NCBI RefSeq assembly: GCF_000093025.1
Contig: NC_014207.1
Location: forward strand, 434,001-498,000
Length of the DNA: 64,000 nt
Direction: 5' to 3'
DNA from: Methylotenera versatilis 301
Lineage (GTDB): Bacteria > Pseudomonadota > Gammaproteobacteria > Burkholderiales > Methylophilaceae
Shown: positions 52,531 to 61,493 of the stretch, piece after piece
How the letters are laid out: each line of letters begins with the position of its first letter
How positions within the stretch are numbered: the stretch's first letter is position 1
Program-made: the position numbers and the translations under genes
The notes under the pieces: model-generated
What the model was told of the DNA's origin: nothing
The model's database searches: none
What the model saw: the letters and a program-made list of their open reading frames with translations, nothing else

Positions 52531-54513
52531 GTGATTCCTGAAATTGGCCATTTTTCCCTCATTCTCGCCTTGCTGGTGGCGCTTACGCTTGGTAGCTTGC
52601 CTATCATCGGTGCTGCCCGTGGCAATATGGTGTGGATGGGATTAGCTAGACCGCTTGCGCGTGCGCAATTTTTGCTCATTGCATTCGCTTTCATTTGCTT
52701 GGCTTATGCTTTTGCAAGCAAAGACTATTCGGTCATGTATGTTGCATCGAATTCAAACTCAAAACTGCCTATACAATTTCGTATTGCAGCGGTGTGGGGC
52801 GGTCATGAGGGTTCTTTGTTACTTTGGGCGCTGATATTAAGCGTTTGGACTGTAGCGGTGAGTGCATTCTCCAAACATCTGCCAGATGATATGCGCGCGC
52901 GTATCTTGGGTGTTATGGGCTTAATCAGCGTAGGCTTTTTACTGTTCATGCTGATGGTTTCAAACCCATTTGAACGCTTGATTCCAGCGGCCTTAGATGG
53001 TCGTGATTTAAACCCACTATTGCAAGATCCTGGCATGATATTCCACCCACCTATGCTTTATATGGGTTATGTTGGTTTTTCAGTTGCCTTTGCTTTTGCG
53101 ATTGCAGCTTTGATTGGTGGTCAGCTTGATGCCGCTTGGGCGCGTTGGTCACGCCCCTGGACTACTTTGGCATGGGTATTTTTAACCTTGGGTATATTGG
53201 GCGGCAGTAACTGGGCGTATTACGAACTTGGCTGGGGTGGTTGGTGGTTTTGGGATGCGGTAGAAAACGCATCATTCATGCCGTGGCTAGTCGGCACTGC
53301 GCTTATTCACTCCTTAGCTGTGACAGAAAAACGCGGCAGCTTTAAAGCTTGGACAGTATTGCTTGCTATTTGTGCATTCTCTTTAAGTCTACTCGGAACA
53401 TTCTTAGTGCGTTCAGGCGTACTGACTTCAGTACACGCTTTTGCTACAGACCCAAGACGCGGCGTATTTATTTTAGCGTTCCTAGTGATTGTCATTGGCG
53501 GTTCATTAGCACTATTTGCTTGGCGCGCACCAACGGTTGGTCGTGGCGGTAAGTTCAGTGTGGTTTCACGCGAAAGTTTTCTGCTCGCAAATAATGTATT
53601 GTTAGCTGTCGCGGCGATGTCTGTATTACTCGGCACGCTTTATCCGCTGTTTTTGGATGCGTTAAATTACGGCAAAATCTCTGTAGGCCCTCCTTATTTT
53701 GATGCAGTATTTGCGCCATTGATGACGCCCGCACTGTTTTTGATGGGTGTCGGTCCAATTGTCAGCTGGAAGAATGCTTCATTACCAGAATTGGCCATGC
53801 GCTTACGTTGGGCTTTTGGTGTGAGTATCGCCACAGCCATTATCTTGCCATTATTGCTAGGGAATTTAACGCCGATGATAGGCTTAGGTTTGTTCTTAGC
53901 CTTCTGGATTATCGCGACTACAGTGAACATGGTGCGTCATCGTTTACGCGGTGCAGGACAGTCTTTAGTTTCACGCATACAAGCTATCCCACGCGCTTGG
54001 TGGGGGATGGTGATTGCGCATTTAGGTATTGCTGTGTTTACTATAGGCGTGACCGTAGTGAAAGGCTTTGAGTCAGAAACTGCTGTGCGTATGCTACCCG
54101 GCGATGTTGCACATTTAGCTGGTTTTGATTTCACCTTTATGGGCGTAGATGAAGTTCAAGGGCCGAATTACACCTCAAATAGAGGGCAGATACGCGTCAG
54201 CAAAAATGGTGTTGAACGCACAGTACTTAAGACTGAAAAAAGACTGTACACCGTAACTAATATGCCGATGACCGAAGCTGGTATTAGCCCAGCAGTTGTT
54301 CATGACTTGTATGCATCACTTGGCGAGCCACTGAGCGATGGTGCTTGGAGTGTACGTATTTACCATAAACCTATGGTGGAGTGGGTATGGGCTGGTTGTG
54401 CTTTAATGGCTTTTGGCGGTTTACTTGCTTTATCTGATAAGCGCTATCGCATGAAAAAACGTAATAAGAATTCAAATGGCGCTGAGTCAAGCCAAGAAGA
54501 GGTTGCTGCATGA
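52531..54513 (+). CDS. ccmF: Cytochrome c heme lyase subunit CcmF
   Basis: 660 aa, about 14-15 membrane helices. The WWD heme motif region WAYYELGWGGWWFWDAVENASFMPW and conserved periplasmic His (VWGGHEGSLLLW, MIFHPPMLYMGY) are present. It forms the heme ligase with CcmH/I that attaches heme to CxxCH in the periplasm. Separated from ccmE by 153 bp holding a palindromic repeat. Overlaps ccmG by 4 bp (ATGA). Confidence 0.97.
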   Translation: MIPEIGHFSLILALLVALTLGSLPIIGAARGNMVWMGLARPLARAQFLLIAFAFICLAYAFASKDYSVMYVASNSNSKLPIQFRIAAVWGGHEGSLLLWALILSVWTVAVSAFSKHLPDDMRARILGVMGLISVGFLLFMLMVSNPFERLIPAALDGRDLNPLLQDPGMIFHPPMLYMGYVGFSVAFAFAIAALIGGQLDAAWARWSRPWTTLAWVFLTLGILGGSNWAYYELGWGGWWFWDAVENASFMPWLVGTALIHSLAVTEKRGSFKAWTVLLAICAFSLSLLGTFLVRSGVLTSVHAFATDPRRGVFILAFLVIVIGGSLALFAWRAPTVGRGGKFSVVSRESFLLANNVLLAVAAMSVLLGTLYPLFLDALNYGKISVGPPYFDAVFAPLMTPALFLMGVGPIVSWKNASLPELAMRLRWAFGVSIATAIILPLLLGNLTPMIGLGLFLAFWIIATTVNMVRHRLRGAGQSLVSRIQAIPRAWWGMVIAHLGIAVFTIGVTVVKGFESETAVRMLPGDVAHLAGFDFTFMGVDEVQGPNYTSNRGQIRVSKNGVERTVLKTEKRLYTVTNMPMTEAGISPAVVHDLYASLGEPLSDGAWSVRIYHKPMVEWVWAGCALMAFGGLLALSDKRYRMKKRNKNSNGAESSQEEVAA

Positions 54514-55037
54514 AGCGCGCTTTATTACCCTTAATCATATTTTTGGTGGTTGTAGGATTTCTTTTTAAAGGTCTGTTTTTAGATCCACGCGAAGTGCCTT
54601 CTCCATTGGTAGGTAAGCCGGCTCCGCAGTTTAGTTTGCCACGCTTGGATAGCCCTGATACTAAAATTTCGCCTAAAGAAATGTTAGGTAAAGTCTGGTT
54701 GTTTAATGCATGGGCGTCATGGTGCCCTGCATGTAAAGATGAACATCCACTTTTAGTCGAGTTATCTAAAACAGGCTTTGTGCCTATTATTGGTTTAGAT
54801 TACAAAGATACCAACCAAGAAGCTCAGCAATGGCTAGATCAAGCTGGCAACCCTTATGCAGCAAATGCTGTAGATGCTGATGGGCGTGTAGGCATTAACT
54901 ATGGTGTATATGGCGTACCAGAAACTTATGTCATTGATAAAACAGGCATGATTGCTTACAAGCAAATTGGCCCGATTACGATGGAAGCATTACGTGACAA
55001 AATCATCCCTTTAGTTAAAAAGTTGCAGGCTCAATAA
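54510..55037 (+). CDS. ccmG: Thiol:disulfide interchange protein CcmG/DsbE
   Basis: 175 aa. N-terminal membrane anchor (about 4-24) and a thioredoxin fold with WASWCPACKDEHP (CPAC at 72-75) and the cis-Pro segment YGVPETYVID. It keeps apocytochrome cysteines reduced for heme attachment. Overlaps ccmF and ccmH (TAATG). Confidence 0.95.
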   Translation: MKRALLPLIIFLVVVGFLFKGLFLDPREVPSPLVGKPAPQFSLPRLDSPDTKISPKEMLGKVWLFNAWASWCPACKDEHPLLVELSKTGFVPIIGLDYKDTNQEAQQWLDQAGNPYAANAVDADGRVGINYGVYGVPETYVIDKTGMIAYKQIGPITMEALRDKIIPLVKKLQAQ

Positions 55038-55498
55038 TGCTGAAAAAACTAATATCTTTATTGGCAGTTGGTCTTTTAATCTGCTCATTGAGCATCGGTG
55101 CACAAGAAGCACGTCCGATGCAAGACAACGCTGCAGTTGAAGTGCAAGTGCAACGCTTGGCTAGCCAACTGCGATGTTTAGTTTGTCAGAATCAAACATT
55201 AGCGGATTCGCACGCCGAGCTTGCGCAAGATTTAGTGCAAGAGATTCGTGAGATGGCTGCCAAGGGAATGACAGACAAAGAAATTATTGACTACTTGGTA
55301 GCGCGCTACGGCGATTTTGTTCGGTATCGCCCGCCACTTAAAGCGAGCACTGTTCTGTTATGGCTAGGTCCATTTGCATTGTTACTGGCAGGTGGTTTTG
55401 GTTTGTTCATACAGATACGCAGACGCCAAGCAATGGTTGTAGATGCGCCACTGACTGAAGAAGAGGTACGTAAAGTCAGAGAGCTTTTGAATAAGTAA
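55037..55498 (+). CDS. ccmH: Cytochrome c-type biogenesis protein CcmH
   Basis: 153 aa. Signal peptide, the redox motif LRCLVCQNQTL (Cys47, Cys50), then a C-terminal membrane helix (about 107-127). It reduces or holds the apocytochrome CxxCH for CcmF. CcmI is a separate gene here, not fused as in E. coli. Confidence 0.95.
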   Translation: MLKKLISLLAVGLLICSLSIGAQEARPMQDNAAVEVQVQRLASQLRCLVCQNQTLADSHAELAQDLVQEIREMAAKGMTDKEIIDYLVARYGDFVRYRPPLKASTVLLWLGPFALLLAGGFGLFIQIRRRQAMVVDAPLTEEEVRKVRELLNK

Positions 55499-55553
55499 GC
55501 TGTTGTGAGTAAGTAAACTGCCGAATCAGTGAATGATTAAATAAGGAAGCACC

Positions 55554-56828
55554 ATGTTGTTATTTTGGGTAATCGTAATTGTAATGATCGTAGCCACGCT
55601 GGCACTAATTTTGCCCGCTTTATTAAAGCCAAACCAAGCTGCAACTACTGATGCGGGTGCCGAAAAACGTGCAATTTTCCGTCAGCAATTTGATGAAATA
55701 GAGCAAGATAAAATCAATGGCATATTAGACGCTACACAATATGACCTAGCAAAAAGTGAACTTGAAAGACGAATGCTTGATGAGATTGGTCACATGAGTG
55801 AACATACTTCAAGCGCTAAGCCTGATCGTCGCTTGGCTGCGGTATTGTTGGTGTTGCTACCGCTAGCGGCAGTGGTTATTTATAATAAAATCGGTAGCCC
55901 AATCTCAGTCACAATCCCGACAGTGGCGCCAAATATTCAGCCTGAGGCAGCCACGGAACAAACGACTCTTGAGCATAAAGCAATGGCAGGTGATATTGAA
56001 CCGCTACTTAATGCTTTGAAAACTAAACTTGAAAAAGATCCTGGTGATGGCAGTGGCTGGGCGTTACTAGCAAGATCATACGTAGAGTTAAGACGTCATG
56101 CTGAGGCGGTTCCTGCTTATGAAAAAGCAGTAAAAGCGAATCCGAATGATCCACAGTTGTTGGCTGATTATGCCGATGCGTTAGCGGTGGTGAATGGTCA
56201 CGATTTAACTGGTAAACCAGAAGAGCTTGCAAATCAAGCACTAAAACTTGATCCACACCACACAAAAGCATTGTTACTAGCCGCTACAGCAGCCTTTAAT
56301 CGCAAAGATTACAAACTAGCCATCGCGCATTGGGAAACCTTGCAGCAAGACTTGCCAGCCGATTCGGATATTTTGCCTGAGGTGAAAGCTTCCCTACATG
56401 AAGTCTATACATTGGCGGGAGTGAAGCCTCCGGCACCATCAGCAAAAGCTACAGCTCAGCCATCAGCGCTAGAGCAAAAAGTAGCAGAGGGAGTGAGTGG
56501 CACAGTCAATGTTGCTGCGAACTTAGCGAGTAAAGTAGATCCTGCCGCTACAGTATTCGTATTCGCACGTGCTACGCAAGGCTCGCCTATGCCGCTTGCC
56601 ATTGAACGCATCACGGTAAAAGATTTGCCTTACACTTATCATTTAGATGACAGTAAAGGCTTAATGCCAGCGAACAAACTTTCACAAGCTGCTGAAGTGG
56701 TCATTGTGGCGCGTATCTCTAAAACTGGTGATGCTAAAGCGCAAGCGGGTGACTTACAAGGTATGTCAGCAGCCGTTAAACCTAATGGCGGCAAAGTTGA
56801 TGTTGAAATCAATGAGCAGCTAAAGTAA
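55554..56828 (+). CDS. ccmI: Cytochrome c biogenesis factor CcmI
   Basis: 424 aa. Two N-terminal membrane helices (about 1-20 and 93-110), a cytoplasmic loop between them, and TPR repeats (about 145-285, GWALLARSYVELRRHAEAVPAYEKAV). The C-terminal beta domain (about 310-424, VFVFARATQGSPMPLAI) is the family's apocytochrome-binding part. It presents apocytochromes to the CcmFH ligase. Last gene of the ccm operon. Confidence 0.93.
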   Translation: MLLFWVIVIVMIVATLALILPALLKPNQAATTDAGAEKRAIFRQQFDEIEQDKINGILDATQYDLAKSELERRMLDEIGHMSEHTSSAKPDRRLAAVLLVLLPLAAVVIYNKIGSPISVTIPTVAPNIQPEAATEQTTLEHKAMAGDIEPLLNALKTKLEKDPGDGSGWALLARSYVELRRHAEAVPAYEKAVKANPNDPQLLADYADALAVVNGHDLTGKPEELANQALKLDPHHTKALLLAATAAFNRKDYKLAIAHWETLQQDLPADSDILPEVKASLHEVYTLAGVKPPAPSAKATAQPSALEQKVAEGVSGTVNVAANLASKVDPAATVFVFARATQGSPMPLAIERITVKDLPYTYHLDDSKGLMPANKLSQAAEVVIVARISKTGDAKAQAGDLQGMSAAVKPNGGKVDVEINEQLK

Positions 56829-56908
56829 GTTACTGCGCATTTGGTGCAGGCGGCAGGCTGTTGCGCATTGGCCAATTTAATAATGATTAAGAAAAATAAC
56901 TAGCAAAA

Positions 56909-59524
56909 ATGATGACGATGCCAATAGAAAAAAACCTGACACCTAAGACTATCTATTTAAAAGACTATCAGCCTGCGCCTTATAAAGCAGCGCATGTGAA
57001 CCTCAGCTTTATATTGTTTGAAGATAAAACAGTTGTGAAGTCTGAGGTGCAGTATTTTAAAAATCCTGAGAGCACTTCAAATGACTTAATCTTAAATGGT
57101 GAAGGTCAGACCATTATCTCTGTTGAACTTGATAACAAGCCGTTTGATGGCTACACCATTACGGATGATGCACTGACCATCAACAATGCAGGCGAAAAGT
57201 TTACGCTAACCATTACCTCAGAGATAGACCCAGCATCCAACACCTTGCTTGAGGGTTTGTATAAATCTCAAGACACTTATTGCACGCAATGTGAAGCTGA
57301 AGGCTTTCGCCGTATCACTTACTTTCAAGATCGTCCAGATGTCTTAAGCATTTTCACCGTGCGTGTCGAAGGTGAAAAAAGCAAATATCCAGTACTACTT
57401 TCTAACGGTAATCTAGTCGATTCAGGCGAGTGTGATGATGGACGCCATTTTACCGTCTGGCATGATCCATTCCCCAAACCTTGCTATCTTTTTGCATTAG
57501 TCGCTGGCGATCTCGTACGTGTTGCAGACACATTCAAAACAATGTCTGGACGCAATGTTGACCTACATATCTACGTGCGATCAGGCGACGAGAAACAATG
57601 TGGCCATGCCATGCAATCGCTCATTAAAGCGATGAAATGGGATGAAGAGAAATATGGTCGCGAATATGAATTGGATTTATTTAATATCGTAGCTGTGAGT
57701 GATTTCAACATGGGCGCCATGGAAAATACCTCGCTGAATGTTTTTAATACTTCACTAGTCCTCGCCCATCAAGATACCGCCACTGACAATGACTTTATGA
57801 GTGTTGAAAGCGTGATTGGGCATGAGTATTTTCATAACTGGACGGGCAACCGCGTGACTTGCCGAGACTGGTTCCAACTATCGCTCAAAGAAGGTTTTAC
57901 CGTTTTTAGAGATCAAGAGTTTAGTGCCGATATGAACTCTCAAGCCGTGCAGCGGATTGATGATGTTAACTCATTACGCCGCCTGCAATTTTCAGAAGAT
58001 GCGGGTCCACTGGCACACGCAGTACAGCCCGATCAATTTATCGAGATTAGCAATTTCTACACAAAAACCGTGTATGAAAAAGGCGCAGAAATCATTCGCA
58101 TGCAGCATACCTTGCTCGGTGACGAAACGTTTCGTAAAGCCACAGATTTGTATTTTGATAGATATGATGGGCATGCCGTCACCTGCGATGATTTTGTACA
58201 GTGCATGGCAGACGCATCAGGCCGCGACATGTCGCAATTCTTCTTGTGGTACAAGCAAGCTGGTACGCCAACTTTAAAGGTGAGTAGTCAATATGATGCG
58301 GCACTAAGCACATACACCCTCACGCTTCAGCAGTCTCAGTCTGCAACACCTGGGCAGCTAGATAAAAAGCCACTGCATATACCAGTGGCGGTGGGCTTGC
58401 TTGATGCAACGGGTAAGCAAACGCATGATACGCAAGTACTTGAGGTGACTGAGCGTGAACAAAGCTTCACTTTCAACAACGTGAATACGCCGCCAGTGCC
58501 ATCAATCTTGCGCGGCTTTTCTGCACCGGTAAAATTAATCACAGACCTGAGTGATGACGATCTGCGTTTATTACAGCTTAAAGATACTGACGGTTTCAAC
58601 CGCTGGGAAGCTGGCCAGACACTTGCACTACGTAATATCGAACGTGTGATGGCTGATAGCGAAGCCAATATCGCTCAATTTGTAGATGATTTTGGCGCAA
58701 TGGTTGAACAGGGGCTTGCCAATAAAGGCGATAAAGCACTGCTTGCACGCGCGCTCACGCTGCCTGCCATCGCCGTGATTGCGCAAACGCAGCGTGTGAT
58801 TGACCCTGCAGCCATAGATAATGCCCGCACGCACATTCTTAAAACAATTAAACAGACACATAAAGCAGCCTTACAGCGTTTGTATCAGGACAACAGCAAT
58901 ACTGGCGAGTTTTCACTATCGCCAGAGGCGATGGGACGCAGAGCGCTACAAAATACCGTACTTGAACTGTTAATTGTCACCAATGGCACTGGATGTGCCG
59001 CCTTTGCAAAGGCGCATTATGACGCGGCTGATAACATGACTGATCTTGTTGCGGCCGTATCTTGCCTGTCTGACAGCACGCAAGCTCAAAGAGAAGAAGT
59101 TTTAGCTGATTTTTATCGTCGATTTAAAGGCTATCCGCTCGTTGTTGATAAATGGTTCTCTCTGCAAGCAATTGCAAACAGAGACGCCATATTTGATGAC
59201 TTTGCAAAGCTACTTAAACACCCAGACTTTAATATTAAAAATCCTAATCGCGTACGTTCGCTTTACTCAGCATTTTCAATCAACAACCCAGTGAAATTCC
59301 ATGACCCTAGCGGTCAAGGCTATGCCATTTTGAGAGATGTAATTATTGAGTTGAATGAAATCAACCCACAAATTGCATCACGCCAAGTGACGCCGTTCCG
59401 TGAATGGAAACGCTACACACCAGCCCTGCAAGCGCATATGAAAGCTGCCCTGCAAACGATTATGGACACACCCAATCTATCAAATGATGTGTTCGAGATT
59501 GTAAGTAAAAGCTTAAATGGCTAA
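56909..59524 (+). CDS. pepN: Aminopeptidase N
   Basis: 871 aa M1 zinc metalloprotease. The GAMEN substrate-binding motif is at 269-273 and the HExxH zinc site (HEYFH) at 305-309 with the third ligand Glu in LKEGFTVFRDQE about 19 residues later. The long helical C-terminal domain is complete. It removes N-terminal residues from peptides in the cytoplasm. The first ATG (56909) and an ATG three codons on are both possible. A 9-bp perfect hairpin lies 36 bp after the stop. Confidence 0.96.
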   Translation: MMTMPIEKNLTPKTIYLKDYQPAPYKAAHVNLSFILFEDKTVVKSEVQYFKNPESTSNDLILNGEGQTIISVELDNKPFDGYTITDDALTINNAGEKFTLTITSEIDPASNTLLEGLYKSQDTYCTQCEAEGFRRITYFQDRPDVLSIFTVRVEGEKSKYPVLLSNGNLVDSGECDDGRHFTVWHDPFPKPCYLFALVAGDLVRVADTFKTMSGRNVDLHIYVRSGDEKQCGHAMQSLIKAMKWDEEKYGREYELDLFNIVAVSDFNMGAMENTSLNVFNTSLVLAHQDTATDNDFMSVESVIGHEYFHNWTGNRVTCRDWFQLSLKEGFTVFRDQEFSADMNSQAVQRIDDVNSLRRLQFSEDAGPLAHAVQPDQFIEISNFYTKTVYEKGAEIIRMQHTLLGDETFRKATDLYFDRYDGHAVTCDDFVQCMADASGRDMSQFFLWYKQAGTPTLKVSSQYDAALSTYTLTLQQSQSATPGQLDKKPLHIPVAVGLLDATGKQTHDTQVLEVTEREQSFTFNNVNTPPVPSILRGFSAPVKLITDLSDDDLRLLQLKDTDGFNRWEAGQTLALRNIERVMADSEANIAQFVDDFGAMVEQGLANKGDKALLARALTLPAIAVIAQTQRVIDPAAIDNARTHILKTIKQTHKAALQRLYQDNSNTGEFSLSPEAMGRRALQNTVLELLIVTNGTGCAAFAKAHYDAADNMTDLVAAVSCLSDSTQAQREEVLADFYRRFKGYPLVVDKWFSLQAIANRDAIFDDFAKLLKHPDFNIKNPNRVRSLYSAFSINNPVKFHDPSGQGYAILRDVIIELNEINPQIASRQVTPFREWKRYTPALQAHMKAALQTIMDTPNLSNDVFEIVSKSLNG

Positions 59525-59559
59525 GTTCATCGTACTGAAAACGCGCTAGCGTCATCAGT

Positions 59560-59581
59560 ATTGTGAGATGCCTCTCACAAT
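59560..59581. terminator. Hairpin after pepN
   Basis: ATTGTGAGA (59560-59568) pairs perfectly with TCTCACAAT (59573-59581) around TGCC. There is no U tract, so it may be a weak terminator or an operator. Confidence 0.4.
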
Positions 59582-59658
59582 GCCAAAGCCACCTCAAGGA
59601 GGATGTGCAAACAATCTGTTAAGTTTGATATTTAGTCGAAAGTAATATGATTTTGACA

Positions 59659-59704
59659 TTTAATATTGCATCAATTACTCGAATGAAATTGATGCAATAT
59701 TAAA
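59659..59704. repeat. 18-bp perfect inverted repeat upstream of the antiporter gene
   Basis: TTTAATATTGCATCAATT (59659-59676) and AATTGATGCAATATTAAA (59687-59704) are perfect complements around a 10-nt centre. TTGACA (59653-59658) touches its left edge. It could be an operator with two half-sites or an RNA hairpin in the leader. A likely promoter for the antiporter lies further down: extended -10 TGGTATGCT at about 59737-59745. Confidence 0.8.
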
Positions 59705-59768
59705 GTGCCATTAGCCATCTGAAAGTGACTAAAGACTGGTATGCTTAGCCATAAAAAAAGGTGAACAT

Positions 59769-61460
59769 ATGGATCATGACTTAACACTTATTACAACCAT
59801 CGCTTCAGGTTTTGGGCTCGCACTTATTTTTGGCTTTATCGCTGAGCGCTGCAAGCTCCCCGCACTTGTTGGTTACTTATTCGCAGGTATTCTGATTGGC
59901 CCCGCAACGCCAGGTTTTGTTGCAGATGTCAGCATCGCATCTCAATTATCTGAAATTGGCGTCATGCTGCTTATGTTCGGCGTAGGCTTGCACTTTTCCA
60001 TTAACGATTTGATGTCTGTAAAGCGCATCGCCTTACCCGGCGCGATCATACAAATGACAATCTCAACTGTGCTTGGCATGCTGCTCGCGAATTGGTGGGG
60101 TTGGACATTTGGCGAAGGCTTAATCTTTGGTTTGGCACTTTCGTGTGCCAGTACTGTGGTGTTATTAAAAGCACTTGAGTCCAGAGGCATACTTGAGAGT
60201 ATGAATGGCAAAATTGCGGTAGGCTGGCTGGTGGTTGAAGACCTTGTCACCGTGTTAGTGCTGGTGTTAATGCCGCCACTTGCAGCCATTTTAGGCGGCG
60301 TAACGACTGAAGCTACTTCTACGCCATTATGGCAGACCATTAGCTTTACGCTTTTGCAAGTGACAGGTTTTATTGTCTTGATGCTAGTCGTTGGTAAACG
60401 ACTGCTGCCGTGGATTTTATGGCATGTTGCAAAAACAGGCTCAAGAGAGCTCTTCACTTTATCTGTAATTTCAGCCGCAATCGGCATCGCCTATGGCGCA
60501 GCAATATTGTTTAGCGTGTCGTTCGCGCTCGGTGCTTTTTTTGCAGGCATGGTGATGCGCGAATCTGAGTTCAGCCATAGAGCGGCAGAAGAATCATTGC
60601 CACTAAGGGATGCCTTTGCGGTGCTGTTTTTTGTGTCAGTTGGCATGCTGTTTGAGCCTTCGATATTATTGTCAAAACCATTGAGCGTATTGGCGGTTGT
60701 AGCCATCATTGTTTTTGGTAAATCGATTGCTGCCATGGTGATCACTTTGGCACTTCGTTACCCGCTCAATACAGCACTCACTGTAGCTGCAAGTCTGGCG
60801 CAAATTGGTGAGTTCTCGTTTATTCTTGCTGGCTTGGGGGTTTCATTAGGCATTCTGCCAGCTGAAGGCATGAGCCTAATTTTGGCTGGTGCTTTAATTT
60901 CAATCGCCATCAATCCACTTATATTCTCAATCATTAAACCGTTTAAAAAATGGGTACTTGGCTTCTCTGAGATTGCGCGCCAATATGAGCAACGTGTAGA
61001 TCAATTCTCTGAACTGCCTATGAGTACAGAGCGTAAATACTTGGAAGGTCAAGTCGTGCTGGTGGGTTATGGGCGCGTTGGAAAAAGAATTGCCAAAGCT
61101 TTAACTGATAGCAATATTCCTTATGTTGTGGCTGAAGAAAATAGAGAGATTGTTGAAAGTCTGCGTAAAAAAGGTGTTCCTGCCGTATCGGGAAATGCTT
61201 CTGAACCCGCTGTGTTAATTCAAGCGCATATTGCAAACGCATCCATGCTGGTGATTGCAACACCTGATACGATTAATATCAGAAAAATGGCCGAAACCGC
61301 AAAAACATTGCGTCCTGAAATTAAAATTGTTGTAAGAACGCATAGTGAGGATGAATCAAATTTATTAACTACAGAGAATATCGGCCAAGTATTTTATGGC
61401 GAAGAAGAGCTCGCCAATGGAATGAGCAAGTTCATTGTTGAGCAATACATCCCACAATAG
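59769..61460 (+). CDS. ybaL: Kef-type cation:proton antiporter, YbaL-like
   Basis: 563 aa. Twelve to thirteen membrane helices (about 5-385; CPA2 pattern LPALVGYLFAGILIGP and VGWLVVEDLVTVLVLVL) followed by a cytoplasmic RCK_N domain (about 420-545) with nucleotide-binding VLVGYGRVGKRIA. YbaL/KefB/C proteins exchange K+ (or another cation) for H+ under NAD(H) or glutathione control. The regulatory C-terminus is shorter than in KefC, hence YbaL-like. AAAGGTG precedes the ATG. Confidence 0.9.
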   Translation: MDHDLTLITTIASGFGLALIFGFIAERCKLPALVGYLFAGILIGPATPGFVADVSIASQLSEIGVMLLMFGVGLHFSINDLMSVKRIALPGAIIQMTISTVLGMLLANWWGWTFGEGLIFGLALSCASTVVLLKALESRGILESMNGKIAVGWLVVEDLVTVLVLVLMPPLAAILGGVTTEATSTPLWQTISFTLLQVTGFIVLMLVVGKRLLPWILWHVAKTGSRELFTLSVISAAIGIAYGAAILFSVSFALGAFFAGMVMRESEFSHRAAEESLPLRDAFAVLFFVSVGMLFEPSILLSKPLSVLAVVAIIVFGKSIAAMVITLALRYPLNTALTVAASLAQIGEFSFILAGLGVSLGILPAEGMSLILAGALISIAINPLIFSIIKPFKKWVLGFSEIARQYEQRVDQFSELPMSTERKYLEGQVVLVGYGRVGKRIAKALTDSNIPYVVAEENREIVESLRKKGVPAVSGNASEPAVLIQAHIANASMLVIATPDTINIRKMAETAKTLRPEIKIVVRTHSEDESNLLTTENIGQVFYGEEELANGMSKFIVEQYIPQ

Positions 61461-61493
61461 TTTAGTTTTCTGTTATAAAATATCATGACTATC

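Noticed and set aside
36648-56828. Genomic island acquired by a mobile element
   Set aside because: No integrase, transposase, tRNA or direct-repeat boundary is visible in the window; transfer remains possible but is not shown.
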